DNA of 64,000 nt from Hyphomicrobiales bacterium (GCA_021775425.1 JAJFHX010000026.1:62001-126000), one strand, 5' to 3'; shown: positions 18,939 to 30,666, numbered from the stretch's first letter. Translations and numbers: made by a program. The notes: generated by a model from the letters alone, not told the origin.

Positions 18939-19316
18939 ATGGCAAATGTATTGCTGGTCATTCATGTATTAATCGCGATCGCACTGGTTGCAACTGTGTT
19001 GTTGCAACGCTCTGAAGGTTGTGCCCTTGGCATTGGTGGCGGTGGCGGCATGAACTCCACCCGCGGCACTGGCAATCTGCTTTCCCGCTCAACAGCAATC
19101 CTTGCTGGCTGTTTTTTCCTCACCAGTATCGCCCTGACTGTGATCGCAAGAAACAACAGCACAGCAGAATCCAAAATTGATGCAATTAAAATTGATGGTC
19201 CGAAAGATGCCGGCAAAGTGCTGGATGGTCTTGCACCTGTCACACCGGCCCCGCCTAAGAAAACAGACACAAAACTGGACGGCCCAGTCGTTCCAAAACC
19301 GGATGCAGCAAAATAA
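18939..19316 (+). CDS. secG: preprotein translocase subunit SecG
   Basis: SecG is the small third component of the SecYEG channel in the inner membrane. The 125-residue protein has two transmembrane helices (about residues 3-20 and 50-70) joined by the conserved glycine-rich segment containing LLQRSEGCALGIGGGGG. The C-terminal tail (residues 75-125) is longer than in E. coli and Pro/Lys/Asp-rich, as is usual in alphaproteobacteria. An AAAGGA ribosome site precedes the ATG. A strong terminator follows at 19358. Confidence 0.95.
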   Translation: MANVLLVIHVLIAIALVATVLLQRSEGCALGIGGGGGMNSTRGTGNLLSRSTAILAGCFFLTSIALTVIARNNSTAESKIDAIKIDGPKDAGKVLDGLAPVTPAPPKKTDTKLDGPVVPKPDAAK

Positions 19317-19357
19317 ACTTATTTGACAGCATCAAAATTGAAATAAACAAAAAAACG

Positions 19358-19400
19358 GGTCGTACTGTGATGAAAATATCATCACCGGCGACCTTTTTTT
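19358..19400 (+). terminator. intrinsic terminator between secG and pyrG
   Basis: Outer stem GGTCG (19358-19362) with CGACC (19389-19393) and inner stem TGATGA/TCATCA (19368-19373, 19379-19384), followed directly by seven T residues. Confidence 0.85.
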
Positions 19401-19460
19401 CATATTTCTGTTCGCAACCGAACTTTTCTATACGAATCAATCAATAAACATGCAACCTAG

Positions 19461-21095
<1,635 letters not shown>

Positions 21096-21319
21096 TAAAG
21101 CAGAATTGTCGATTTCCGTTTTGATCAATTGGCTTTCCTTTAGAGAACAAGTGAGTTCCTCGAATAATCAGCCTGATTGCAAATGACTTCACAGCTCAGA
21201 GCATCCATGCCAAACTACTCCCCGTTCAACCGGACAAAAACAAATAATAACCATTTTGGGAGTTCTCTATGTCAGTTCAAAGTTCAGGCGTATTATCATC
21301 ACTGACAAGGAGGCCGGAA

Positions 21320-22042
21320 ATGATCGTAAAATTCACCGCAAAGCAGAAAAACACACTGCTAAAGATTGTCGCCGCTACAACTCTCATCTTTAGCAGCACC
21401 ATCCATTCTTTATCTGCCGCCGAAACTGCCTATCAACGCTATAACATTGGCGGCAAAGCGGTCATGCTAGCAATTCCACCATCCTATTGCCTGATGGATA
21501 ATAACAACCCGGCTGATAAAATGGCTCTGTCAGCACTTACAAAAAGTCTCGCTGGCAGAAATGAACTGATAGCTCAGTACACAAACTGCAAAGAGCTGAC
21601 CAACTGGCGTGCAGGCACCCAGTCAGACCTCTCGCACAAAGGGGCCTATCAGGTCTCAACCAAATTAAAGGGCGTTGATTTAACCGGCAAAGAAGTCGCA
21701 ACCGTTAACAATATCTGCAAGTTCATCTCCAGCAAAAGTCCTGATTTTGCTTCAGAGGCTGAGGCGTTAGAAACCAGCTTTGAACAGATCCCCTTAAATC
21801 AGGGCAAAAAACTTGGCATATCATTGAATGAAGATAATCTCTGCGTTGCAGCTTCAGTCCTCCGCCTTGAAGACAGCAAAAAGAACATCAACGGCCAGAT
21901 CAGTCTATACGCCACCAGCGTCATAAATGGCCGCCTTCTCTATACCTATCTTTATGCGCCAGGCTACAAAATAAATGAAATCATGCAACTAACAGAAGAA
22001 ATCAGGCAAATTCATCATCTGAATGTCAAAGCCAACAATTAA
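21320..22042 (+). CDS. hypothetical secreted four-cysteine protein, paralogue of the gene at 22931-23677
   Basis: I do not recognise the family by name. The protein begins with a signal peptide (KNTLLKIVAATTLIFSSTIHSLSA, cleavage after about residue 33) and has about 205 mature residues. Four cysteines are shared in position with the paralogue downstream of kdsA: in PPSYC, TNCKELTNWR, NNICKF and DNLCVAA, together with GAYQxSxKL and DLTGKE. Two disulfide bonds in the periplasm are likely. AAGGAGG lies 6 bases before the ATG at 21320; another start at 21269, preceded by GGGAG, is also possible and would add 17 residues. It lies between pyrG and kdsA, 29 bases from kdsA. Confidence 0.75.
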   Translation: MIVKFTAKQKNTLLKIVAATTLIFSSTIHSLSAAETAYQRYNIGGKAVMLAIPPSYCLMDNNNPADKMALSALTKSLAGRNELIAQYTNCKELTNWRAGTQSDLSHKGAYQVSTKLKGVDLTGKEVATVNNICKFISSKSPDFASEAEALETSFEQIPLNQGKKLGISLNEDNLCVAASVLRLEDSKKNINGQISLYATSVINGRLLYTYLYAPGYKINEIMQLTEEIRQIHHLNVKANN

Positions 22043-22071
22043 GCTAGCTCATCAGAAGGCAAGAAAAACAA

Positions 22072-22899
22072 ATGCAACCAAACTCATCAGTCAACATTCA
22101 TGGCTTAACCATCAGCAACAACAGCCCGTTTATGCTCTTTGCTGGCCCGTGCCAGTTGGAAAGCCGCGACCATGGTTTCATGATGGCTGAAGCCTTAAAA
22201 GAAATATGTGATGATCTGAATATCCCGCTGGTCTTCAAAGCATCATTTGATAAGGCCAACAGAACCAGTGCAAGCGGCAAAAGAGGCTTGGGGTTAGAAA
22301 ATAGCCTTGAGATATTTGCTGAGATTAAACAACAGCTCAATCTTCCCATCCTCACGGACATTCACGAAGCAGGCCAGTGCGCCCCTGTTGCCGAAGTGGT
22401 CAATGTTTTGCAAATCCCGGCATTTCTCTGCCGTCAGACAGACCTGTTGATAGCAGCTGGTAAAACAGGCAAAACCATCAAAATCAAAAAAGGTCAGTTT
22501 CTCGCCCCCTGGGATATGAAAAACGTCGTCGATAAAGTCCTCTCAACCGGCAACCAGAACATCCTCTTAACAGAACGCGGCGCCAGCTTTGGTTACAACA
22601 CATTAGTGACAGATTTCCGCGGGCTGCCCATCATGGCAGAAACGGGCTGCCCAGTTGTTTTTGACGCAACCCATTCCGTCCAGCAACCGGGCGGTAAAGG
22701 CACGTCAAGCGGCGGTCAGAGAGAATTTGTCCCCGTGCTTGCCAGAGCTGCCATCGCAGTTGGTGTCGCCGGCCTATTCATAGAAACTCATGACGACCCG
22801 GATAACGCCCCATCAGACGGACCAAATATGATGCCATTATCTGAGATGAAAACACTGCTACAAAAACTTCAGGAATTAGACCAGATCACAAAAAAATAA
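22072..22899 (+). CDS. kdsA: 3-deoxy-8-phosphooctulonate synthase (KDO-8-P synthase)
   Basis: Condenses arabinose 5-phosphate and phosphoenolpyruvate to KDO-8-phosphate, a precursor of the LPS inner core. The 275-residue DAHP-synthase-type barrel shows FAGPCQLES near residue 23, [12 protein letters not shown] near 60, ILTDIHE near 98, [20 protein letters not shown] near 165 and [12 protein letters not shown] near 200. The Cys in FAGPC may indicate the metal-dependent class, but I cannot decide the class with certainty from this. It is flanked on both sides by the paralogous secreted proteins, 29 and 31 bases away, probably one transcript. Confidence 0.97.
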   Translation: MQPNSSVNIHGLTISNNSPFMLFAGPCQLESRDHGFMMAEALKEICDDLNIPLVFKASFDKANRTSASGKRGLGLENSLEIFAEIKQQLNLPILTDIHEAGQCAPVAEVVNVLQIPAFLCRQTDLLIAAGKTGKTIKIKKGQFLAPWDMKNVVDKVLSTGNQNILLTERGASFGYNTLVTDFRGLPIMAETGCPVVFDATHSVQQPGGKGTSSGGQREFVPVLARAAIAVGVAGLFIETHDDPDNAPSDGPNMMPLSEMKTLLQKLQELDQITKK

Positions 22900-22930
22900 T
22901 TCAATATCATTATCCAGAAAGGATTGAACA

Positions 22931-23677
22931 ATGTTCGCTCTCAAAAACAAATGCCGTACTGACTTTAGCATTTTGACATTTATGTTTGTTAGCCTGTCTG
23001 TCTTGTTTCTGACGCTGACAACTGCGCCTCAGGCAGAAGCAAAAGAGCGTTCCCACAATTCTTTCGTCGTTGGTGGAACAACCCTCAATCTCGCTACTCC
23101 TGAGAATAATTGCTCCTTAAACCCACAAATTCCGGCAGATAATCATATGCTGAACGCTGTTAAAAACAGCATCAAAGGCAACACCGAACTGGTGTTACAA
23201 TTTGCAGATTGTCAGGAATTAAAAAACTGGCGCACAAGAAAACAAAAATATCTGGACACCTTTGGCAGCTACCAGTCCTCATTAAAATTACAAAATCTGG
23301 ATTTAACAGGCAAAGAAGCAGAATCAATCAAAAGCATTTGTGATGTCTATAAGAAGCAGGGCGGCACTATGTTAAAAAACATGGAAAAAGATATAAACAA
23401 GCGGGTCCAAGACAGTTTTAAAAATGTCAAAATGAATAAAATCCAGCTCCTTGGAGTTGTAAAAGAAAACGAAGAAATCTGTGCCGTTGCCACCTTTCAG
23501 AGATTAAAAACAGCTGACGGCTCAACAAAAGATCAGATCAATGTTTATTCAATCACAATCCTCAAGGGTAAACTGATTTTTTCCTACCTGTTTGCGCCCA
23601 ATACAGTAGACGTAGTTGACCAATTAACCGACCAGATCGTCGCGCTCAATAAGTTCAATCAACAGCTGAACAAATAA
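22931..23677 (+). CDS. hypothetical secreted four-cysteine protein, paralogue of the gene at 21320-22042
   Basis: A 248-residue protein of unknown function. A signal peptide with an unusually long hydrophobic stretch (residues 14-35) ends near AEAKE. The mature part matches the upstream paralogue along its length: VVGGTTLNL, PENNC, GNTELVLQFADCQELKNWR, GSYQSSLKL, DLTGKE, SICDVY, EEICAVA and a C-terminal LIFSYLFAP, preserving all four cysteines. The middle (residues 145-165) is richer in Lys and Met than in the paralogue. AAAGGA lies 7 bases before the ATG. It is convergent with cfa; no terminator is obvious in the 18-base gap. Confidence 0.76.
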   Translation: MFALKNKCRTDFSILTFMFVSLSVLFLTLTTAPQAEAKERSHNSFVVGGTTLNLATPENNCSLNPQIPADNHMLNAVKNSIKGNTELVLQFADCQELKNWRTRKQKYLDTFGSYQSSLKLQNLDLTGKEAESIKSICDVYKKQGGTMLKNMEKDINKRVQDSFKNVKMNKIQLLGVVKENEEICAVATFQRLKTADGSTKDQINVYSITILKGKLIFSYLFAPNTVDVVDQLTDQIVALNKFNQQLNK

Positions 23678-23695
23678 AATTCCAGATAGAACACC

Positions 23696-24964
23696 TTATT
23701 GAGAGACCACATCACGGGCCAGTTGCAGGCGGGGAAGAAATTCAGCTTCACGCTTTATAAGAAGCTCAGTCTGGTCCTCAATATAGCTTCGTGTCAACGG
23801 CACCGCATCCCGGGTGCGGGCCAGTTGCATCTGAAACACATGTGATGCCCCATGCATAAACGCGCCTTCACATGCCGCGAGGTAAAATTCCCACATCCGG
23901 TAAAATCGTTCATCGTAAAGTGAGATGATCGCTTGCTTATTTTCCTCACAGCGCCGCCGCCATTCACGTAGTGTCCATCCATAATGCTTACGCCAGATCT
24001 CAATATCCAATGCCCACAAACCGCTATGCTCAACAGCTGTGATCGCTTCTGATAAAGAAGGGCTATACCCGCCCGGGAAAATATACTTGGCTAAAAACGG
24101 CCCGGTCACACCTGGCGGTGCCTTCGAGCTGATGGAATGAATAAGCGCCAGGCCATCTTCAGTCATCCGGTCCCGCACATTTAAAAAATATTCGTCAAGA
24201 TAGCCAACGCCGACATGTTCCAGCATCCCAACAGATACAATCCGGTCAAACTTACCAGAAATTTCTCTGTAATCACAAAGCTTGAAATTCACTCGGTCAC
24301 TAAGGGATGCAGCTGCCGCGCGCTCTCGTGCCACATCAATCTGCTCTCTGGAAAGTGTCACTCCGGTCACTTCAACATCAGCAACTTGTGAAAGATAAAG
24401 CGAAAGCCCACCCCAGCCACAGCCAATATCCAGCACCCTTTGACCATCCTGCAAATTGAGCTTAGCCGCAACATGCCGCTTCTTGGCTATTTGTGCCTCT
24501 TCAAGACTTTCATTTCCGTGCCTGAAATAAGCACAGGAATACTGCATGTCTTCATCAAGAAACAATTCGTAAAGTTCATTCCCAATATCGTAATGATGCT
24601 GAGCATTTGCCTTAGCACGCCAGATCGGATTGTGCTGTTTAAAGCGGCGCAATTTCCGGGCAATGCTTTTCCAGAAAATCTGACTTGCCGTCAGATCAAA
24701 ATTTTTCTTATTGATAAAGAACAGCTCAAGAAAAGAATAAATATCCCCCTCTTCAATAATCAAAGCCCCGTTCATATAAGCCTCACCGGCATAAAGCTCA
24801 GGGTTAATAGCAATCTTCCAGTCATAAGAAGAATCCATGATATGGATACTGATTTCTGGCCCGTCTTCTTGCCCGCCAATCACTTCAACCTGTCCATCAG
24901 GTCCCTTTAATCGAAGTGTTCCCTTATGGATGGCTTTTTTTAATAATCTTGGCAGTAACCACAT
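23696..24964 (-). CDS. cyclopropane-fatty-acyl-phospholipid synthase family methyltransferase
   Basis: A SAM-dependent enzyme of the CFA synthase/mycolic acid methyltransferase family, which methylenates cis double bonds of membrane phospholipid acyl chains. The 422-residue protein has a short N-terminal lipid-binding domain (1-110), then HHYDIGNELYELFLDEDMQYSCAYF near 130-150, the SAM motif VLDIGCGWGGLSLYL near 183, and GMLEHVG near 250; the C-terminal EFYLAACEGAF is typical. The frame can be read from a TTG at 24979 but ATG 24964, with GAGAG 8 bases ahead, fits better. It follows queF by 36 bases and may share its transcript. Exact product (cyclopropane or another branched acid) is not certain. 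Confidence 0.88.
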   Translation of the reverse strand: MWLLPRLLKKAIHKGTLRLKGPDGQVEVIGGQEDGPEISIHIMDSSYDWKIAINPELYAGEAYMNGALIIEEGDIYSFLELFFINKKNFDLTASQIFWKSIARKLRRFKQHNPIWRAKANAQHHYDIGNELYELFLDEDMQYSCAYFRHGNESLEEAQIAKKRHVAAKLNLQDGQRVLDIGCGWGGLSLYLSQVADVEVTGVTLSREQIDVARERAAAASLSDRVNFKLCDYREISGKFDRIVSVGMLEHVGVGYLDEYFLNVRDRMTEDGLALIHSISSKAPPGVTGPFLAKYIFPGGYSPSLSEAITAVEHSGLWALDIEIWRKHYGWTLREWRRRCEENKQAIISLYDERFYRMWEFYLAACEGAFMHGASHVFQMQLARTRDAVPLTRSYIEDQTELLIKREAEFLPRLQLARDVVSQ

Positions 24965-25000
24965 CAACAAATCTCTCAATTAAGAATTATAACAGTAGTT

Positions 25001-25462
25001 CTAACCGCGCCCCCGGTAATTGGGCACATTCTGCTCAGGTAACCAGACATTTTCTGGCACAGTCCCGGATTGATAAAACACATCAATCGGTATCCCCCCA
25101 CGTGGAAACCAGTATCCCCCAATGCGTAAAAAACGAGGTTCAAGCAACTCGACCAGCCGTTTGCCAATCGCAACAGTACAATCCTCATGAAACGCGCCGT
25201 GGTTCCGGTAAGACCCAAGATAAAGCTTGAGAGATTTTGATTCAACCAGCCAGTCACCAGGTACATAATCAATCATCAGATGGGCAAAATCTGGTTGTCC
25301 TGTCACTGGGCAAAGAGATGTGAATTCGGGGCAGGTAAACCGGGCCACATAGCTCACATCCGCCTGTGGGTTGGGCACACGTTCAAGTTTCGCATCTTCA
25401 GGAGACGCCGCAATTTCATTCGACCCGCCAAGCTGCGTGATATGTTCTTCAATCTCGTTCAT
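25001..25462 (-). CDS. queF: NADPH-dependent 7-cyano-7-deazaguanine reductase QueF
   Basis: Reduces preQ0 to preQ1, the base inserted into tRNA on the way to queuosine. The 153-residue unimodular type has the nucleophilic Cys in [14 protein letters not shown] near residue 48 and the specificity motif [22 protein letters not shown] near 74-95 (preQ0/NADPH binding). The frame extends to a TTG at 25477; ATG 25462 gives the usual N-terminus but has no strong ribosome site. It is the fourth gene of the queCEDF run, followed closely by the cfa gene. Confidence 0.95.
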   Translation of the reverse strand: MNEIEEHITQLGGSNEIAASPEDAKLERVPNPQADVSYVARFTCPEFTSLCPVTGQPDFAHLMIDYVPGDWLVESKSLKLYLGSYRNHGAFHEDCTVAIGKRLVELLEPRFLRIGGYWFPRGGIPIDVFYQSGTVPENVWLPEQNVPNYRGRG

Positions 25463-25522
25463 AAAATTCAGAACCAATTCAGATTACGTTTAGATTCTAA
25501 TTAAGTTTAGCATACTGATAAC

Positions 25523-25900
25523 TTAGCCTGCTTTATGTTGCGAACCTCGGTAAATGCAACCTTCACCGCAACTGTCTCTCATCACCGCAACCTCATAAAT
25601 CAGCGGCAACGGTCCCTCAAGCTCACCCCAGATCCAGAGCGCAATGTGTTCCAGGGTCGGAATTTCTAACCCTTCAACATCTTCATTGAGAAACCGATGA
25701 TCAAGTTTTCCCTGAACCGCCTTAAGATGGTCTTCCACAATGCCAAGATGCTGAATAACACCCGTATCATCAGCTGGTGCCCCTTCAAGGGTAACTCGCA
25801 CACGAAACGAATGCCCGTGAATACGGCTGTTTGGTGTGCCCGGCTCAGCAGAGGGAAGAAAGTGAGCGGCTTCAAATTTAAACTCTTTAAAAATGCGCAT
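25523..25900 (-). CDS. queD: 6-pyruvoyl-tetrahydropterin synthase/QueD family protein with altered catalytic residues
   Basis: QueD converts dihydroneopterin triphosphate to 6-carboxy-tetrahydropterin in preQ0 synthesis. The 125-residue protein matches E. coli QueD over its length: FEAAHFLP, RIHGHSFRV (with His13, His28 and His30 as zinc ligands), LDHRFLN, and CGEGCIYRG. However, counting from the first zinc His, the catalytic Cys of E. coli QueD (Cys27, in HKCGRLHGH) falls on Asn24 here (codon at 25829-25831), and the ETC motif near the end is DSC. So either the chemistry relies on another residue or this is a distinct subfamily. Context with queC, queE and queF supports the QueD role. Family assignment is sure; activity is not. 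Confidence 0.88.
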   Translation of the reverse strand: MRIFKEFKFEAAHFLPSAEPGTPNSRIHGHSFRVRVTLEGAPADDTGVIQHLGIVEDHLKAVQGKLDHRFLNEDVEGLEIPTLEHIALWIWGELEGPLPLIYEVAVMRDSCGEGCIYRGSQHKAG

Positions 25901-25952
25901 AAATTAATTCTGTCTGGTAAAATTCGTTAAAACAAAAGGCTGATGAAACATA

Positions 25953-26603
25953 TCAGGGTATCTGCAACAATTTATGAGTTTGCAGGCTGAGTTTCCACTT
26001 AGGGTTGGCCTTGCAGTACTCAATCGTTTCTCTGGTGAGACGATCAATATCCTTGCAATCCATTGGTTGCAAATAAAAATGATCAAAATCCCATGTGGTA
26101 AAAGCCTGAATATCTTCTTCAGTAAATTCTTCCTGACCAAACACCAGCTTCAATTCGTCACCATATCGCTGTACGATTTCAGAACCCGCCTTTGGACTCA
26201 CACAAATCCAGTCAAGAGAAGAGGGCGCTTTGATTGTGCCGTTGGTCTCTACTGCCACATCAAACCCGGCAGATTGCAACGCCTTAATCAACACATCATC
26301 GACCTGCAACAAAGGCTCCCCGCCCGTCAGAACAATCAGCAAACCATCAACCAAATCAGATGAAGCACTCCCTGCCACTTCAACAGCTTTTTGTGCCAGC
26401 TCATTGGCTTCAGCAAACTGACCGCCATTCACCCCGTCAGTACCAACAAAGTCCGTGTCACAAAACCGGCAAACGGCCTTGTCCCGATCCTGCTCACGCC
26501 CGGTCCAGAGATTGCAACCGGAAAACCGCATAAAAACGGCAGGCCGGCCACTCTGTGCGCCTTCACCCTGCAGGGTATAAAATATTTCTTTCACTGAATA
26601 CAT
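25953..26603 (-). CDS. queE: 7-carboxy-7-deazaguanine synthase (radical SAM)
   Basis: Rearranges 6-carboxy-tetrahydropterin to 7-carboxy-7-deazaguanine. The 216-residue radical SAM enzyme has the variant cluster motif of the larger QueE type: Cys30-x14-Cys-x2-Cys (CNLWTG ... VCRFCDTDF), then LTGGEPLLQ near 92 and VETNGT near 117. The N-terminus YSVKEIFYTLQGEGAQSGRPAVF is characteristic. Gaps to queC (71 bases) and queD (52 bases) on the same strand support one transcript. Confidence 0.95.
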   Translation of the reverse strand: MYSVKEIFYTLQGEGAQSGRPAVFMRFSGCNLWTGREQDRDKAVCRFCDTDFVGTDGVNGGQFAEANELAQKAVEVAGSASSDLVDGLLIVLTGGEPLLQVDDVLIKALQSAGFDVAVETNGTIKAPSSLDWICVSPKAGSEIVQRYGDELKLVFGQEEFTEEDIQAFTTWDFDHFYLQPMDCKDIDRLTRETIEYCKANPKWKLSLQTHKLLQIP

Positions 26604-26674
26604 AAGCTAAAACTTATAATGAGGATGTCTGAATGAAGCAAACATCGAGAGCCTTCAGGGTTAAATGCAATCAT

Positions 26675-27406
26675 TCAGGAAATGACGGCAACACCCTGCC
26701 ATTCTTCATAGCCCTTTTTCCGCAACACGCAGGCAGGGCAAAGAGAGCAGCCATACCCCCATTCATGCAATTCATCCCGCACCCCTTCATAACAGGTATG
26801 AGACGCTTCCTTAATAATCTTAATCAATTCCTCACCCCCCAATTGATCAGCCAGCGCCCAGCTTTGCGCCTTGTTTTTAAACATCAGCGGCGTATCAATT
26901 TTAAAGTCTGTCCCCATACCAAGGTTGAGCGTTGTCTCTAAGTGCCTCAGAGTTTCCTCCCGGCAATCCGGATAACCGGAATAATCCGTTTCACACATTC
27001 CGCCGACAAGTGCGCCCATATCCCGGTTGTAAGCAATCACCGCTGCATAATGAAAAAAGAACAAATTACGCCCAGGTACAAAAGTTGTTGGCAAACCTCG
27101 TTCATCCATTGTGATCGTCTCTCCTTCATTCGTAAGCGCACTTTTAGAAAGAGAAGAAAAAGTTGAAAGATCAAGCAATCTGTCAGGGCCCATCTTCTGG
27201 CCCCATTGAGGAAAACCCGCCATGATGCGCAATATGACATCCGTGCGGCAATCAAGCTCAACCCGATTTCGCTGCCCATAATCAAAACCAATTGTCTCAA
27301 CATAATCATAATTGTGCAAAGCGTGAGCCAGACACGTGGTTGAATCCTGCCCACCAGAAAACAAAACAAGCGCCCGTCGGCCATTTAAACGATGTAGCTT
27401 TTCCAT
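26675..27406 (-). CDS. queC: 7-cyano-7-deazaguanine synthase QueC
   Basis: Makes preQ0 from 7-carboxy-7-deazaguanine with ATP and ammonia. The PP-loop ATPase signature LVLFSGGQDSTTC is near residue 13, and the zinc cysteines are in the C-terminal YGCSLCPACVLRKKGYEEW. Length 243 residues. The frame extends upstream to 27502, but the ATG at 27406 has two GGAG sites 3 and 8 bases ahead and the family N-terminus, so this start is used. It heads the minus-strand que-cfa run; divergent eno lies 255 bases away. I found no preQ1 riboswitch in that gap by eye. Confidence 0.95.
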   Translation of the reverse strand: MEKLHRLNGRRALVLFSGGQDSTTCLAHALHNYDYVETIGFDYGQRNRVELDCRTDVILRIMAGFPQWGQKMGPDRLLDLSTFSSLSKSALTNEGETITMDERGLPTTFVPGRNLFFFHYAAVIAYNRDMGALVGGMCETDYSGYPDCREETLRHLETTLNLGMGTDFKIDTPLMFKNKAQSWALADQLGGEELIKIIKEASHTCYEGVRDELHEWGYGCSLCPACVLRKKGYEEWQGVAVIS

Positions 27407-27601
27407 TTGCTCCGCTCCGGATCTGTGTCCACGCCGGGAATTTCTGAACATTGATAGACATAATAAAATAAAGCAAAAAGCCATATCATGACAAATGCAC
27501 AACCGATACCAAAATAATGGAAATTAAGCCGTTTGCCTCTTTCACATCGCTATCAGATAGGATAAAACCCAGCCAAAGAGAACAATTGATAACGAATATA
27601 A

Positions 27602-28939
<1,338 letters not shown>

Positions 28940-29081
28940 TCGTTAAGAGAATAGAAAGGGTGGGTACTCAAATGAATAGCATAACTTACGAGAATCTATA
29001 AAATTTTTCTCATTTGCTTTACCCCCCATTAACCGCAATCCTCTACAGTGACTGAGTAAGCAGTTGGTAGAGAGTTAAGTA

Positions 29082-29402
29082 TTGCGTGTGTTTACTAGAG
29101 TTTACATATTATTAAACAAAAGAGCCCGGGCACTGTTGCCATTGTTCATATGTGCGGGGCTCTTTTGTTATTTCTCGTTAAATTTTGCGGGCGGAAAGTA
29201 CGGTCTTGAAAGCAGAGACCGGCTACAGATTCGCGTATCTGAACTTTCATCAACATTAAAACAGATGAAAAAACAACGCCGCCAATATGAAAAAAGAATT
29301 GCAGCTCTGCAAACAGGACATGCCAGACATGACTTGGTCGATGAGCTGGCACGCAAACATCTGCAATATGCCCACCCCAATGACCTTGTTCTTTTCGAAT
29401 AA
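29082..29402 (+). CDS. ftsB: septum formation initiator FtsB/DivIC family
   Basis: A 106-residue single-pass inner-membrane cell division protein. A transmembrane helix (about residues 17-35) is followed by a coiled coil (about 43-80, ELSSTLKQMKKQRRQYEKRI) and the conserved C-terminal LVDELARKHLQYAHPNDLVLF typical of alphaproteobacterial FtsB. It works with FtsL and FtsQ in the divisome. The start is a TTG at 29082 with GAGAG 8 bases ahead; a GTG two codons later is an alternative. Its place between eno and pdhA is a conserved gene order. Confidence 0.9.
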   Translation: MRVFTRVYILLNKRARALLPLFICAGLFCYFSLNFAGGKYGLESRDRLQIRVSELSSTLKQMKKQRRQYEKRIAALQTGHARHDLVDELARKHLQYAHPNDLVLFE

Positions 29403-29627
29403 GTTAACAATTATTACAATTATCTAAATCAAAAGCATAATTTAAAGTATTCGCATTGCATTCTTTGCAACTGCAGCAAATAATTTTGTTTTAATCATTT
29501 GATTTTGTAATAAAGTTGTTAGACCCTATAATCATCAGACCAAGCGCACACTTAAAAAAACAGCGCATCTGCTTCAATGTAAAAACGATGGAGCAGACAA
29601 TAACAAAATCTCATGTGAGGAAAATAT

Positions 29628-29651
29628 ATGAGCGAGGTAACTTCAAAGTGA
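29628..29651 (+). other. 7-codon leader ORF overlapping the pdhA start
   Basis: ATG AGC GAG GTA ACT TCA AAG TGA encodes MSEVTSK, preceded by the strong ribosome site GAGGAAA. Its TGA stop (29649-29651) overlaps the GTG (29648-29650) that is the best start of pdhA. This is the arrangement of translational coupling. A frameshift relative to relatives could also give this picture. Confidence 0.5.
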
Positions 29652-30646
29652 GCTCAAATAAAAACAAAACAAAAAACAAACAAATTTCAAAAATTGACCT
29701 GTACAAAGAAATGCTACTCATCCGCCGCTTTGAAGAAAAAGCCGGCCAGCTTTATGGGATGGGTTTCATTGGCGGTTTTTGCCATCTCTATATCGGCCAG
29801 GAAGCCGTCGTCACAGGAATGAATGCCGTCACCATTGAAGGCGATCAGGTTATCACCGGTTACCGTGACCACGGGCACATGCTGGTTTGCGGCATGGAAC
29901 CAAAAGGCGTGATGGCAGAATTAACCGGCAGAGCCTCAGGCTATTCACACGGCAAAGGTGGCTCCATGCATATGTTCTCTGTTGATAAGCAGTTCTTTGG
30001 CGGCCATGGCATTGTTGGCGCACAAGTCCCCTTGGGAACCGGCCTTGCCTTTGCAAATAAATACCGCGAAAACGGCAATGTTGCCCTTGCATATTTTGGT
30101 GATGGCGCCGCCAACCAGGGCCAGGTTTATGAAGCCTTTAATATGGCTAAACTCTGGAGCCTCCCGGTTGTTTACGTCATTGAAAACAACCGTTACGGCA
30201 TGGGCACCAGCATTGAACGTGCGTCATCAACTACCGATCTTTCTCAGCGTGGACGAAGTTTCGACATCCCCGGCATTCAGGCAGATGGAATGGATATCGA
30301 CGCCGTGATGGAAGCAGGCCGCACAGCGGTTGATCATGCCCGCTCTGGTAAAGGACCTTTCATTCTTGAAATGATCACTTATCGATACAGAGGTCATTCC
30401 ATGTCTGACCCGGCCAAATACAGAAGCCGCGACGAAGTCAATGAAATGCGCCAGGACCATGATCCGATCATCACCTTAAAAGATAAAATACTTGAAGATG
30501 GTGATATCGACGAAAAAGGTCTGAAAGATATCGATGCTGAAATTAGAAAAATAGTCAACGAAGCAGCTGAATTCGCACAAAGTGCTCCGGAACCGGATCC
30601 CTCTGAACTTTATACAGATATCCTGAAACAAGAAGCGCACGCTTAA
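29648..30646 (+). CDS. pdhA: pyruvate dehydrogenase E1 component, alpha subunit
   Basis: Thiamine-diphosphate-dependent decarboxylation of pyruvate, first step of the PDH complex. Motifs: LYKEMLLIRRFEEKAGQLYG, GFCHLYIGQEAVV, HGKGGSMHMF, the ThDP-binding GDGAANQGQVYEAFNMA, and YRYRGHSMSDPAKYRSRDE (phosphorylation-loop region). From the GTG at 29648 it has 332 residues. Longer frames start at ATG 29588 or TTG 29516 but lack a ribosome site, and the added residues are unlike homologues. It leads the pdhA-pdhB-pdhC-lpd run with short gaps (20, 23 and 35 bases). Confidence 0.94.
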   Translation: MSSNKNKTKNKQISKIDLYKEMLLIRRFEEKAGQLYGMGFIGGFCHLYIGQEAVVTGMNAVTIEGDQVITGYRDHGHMLVCGMEPKGVMAELTGRASGYSHGKGGSMHMFSVDKQFFGGHGIVGAQVPLGTGLAFANKYRENGNVALAYFGDGAANQGQVYEAFNMAKLWSLPVVYVIENNRYGMGTSIERASSTTDLSQRGRSFDIPGIQADGMDIDAVMEAGRTAVDHARSGKGPFILEMITYRYRGHSMSDPAKYRSRDEVNEMRQDHDPIITLKDKILEDGDIDEKGLKDIDAEIRKIVNEAAEFAQSAPEPDPSELYTDILKQEAHA

Positions 30647-30666
30647 TAATCAAGTGAGGAATATTT

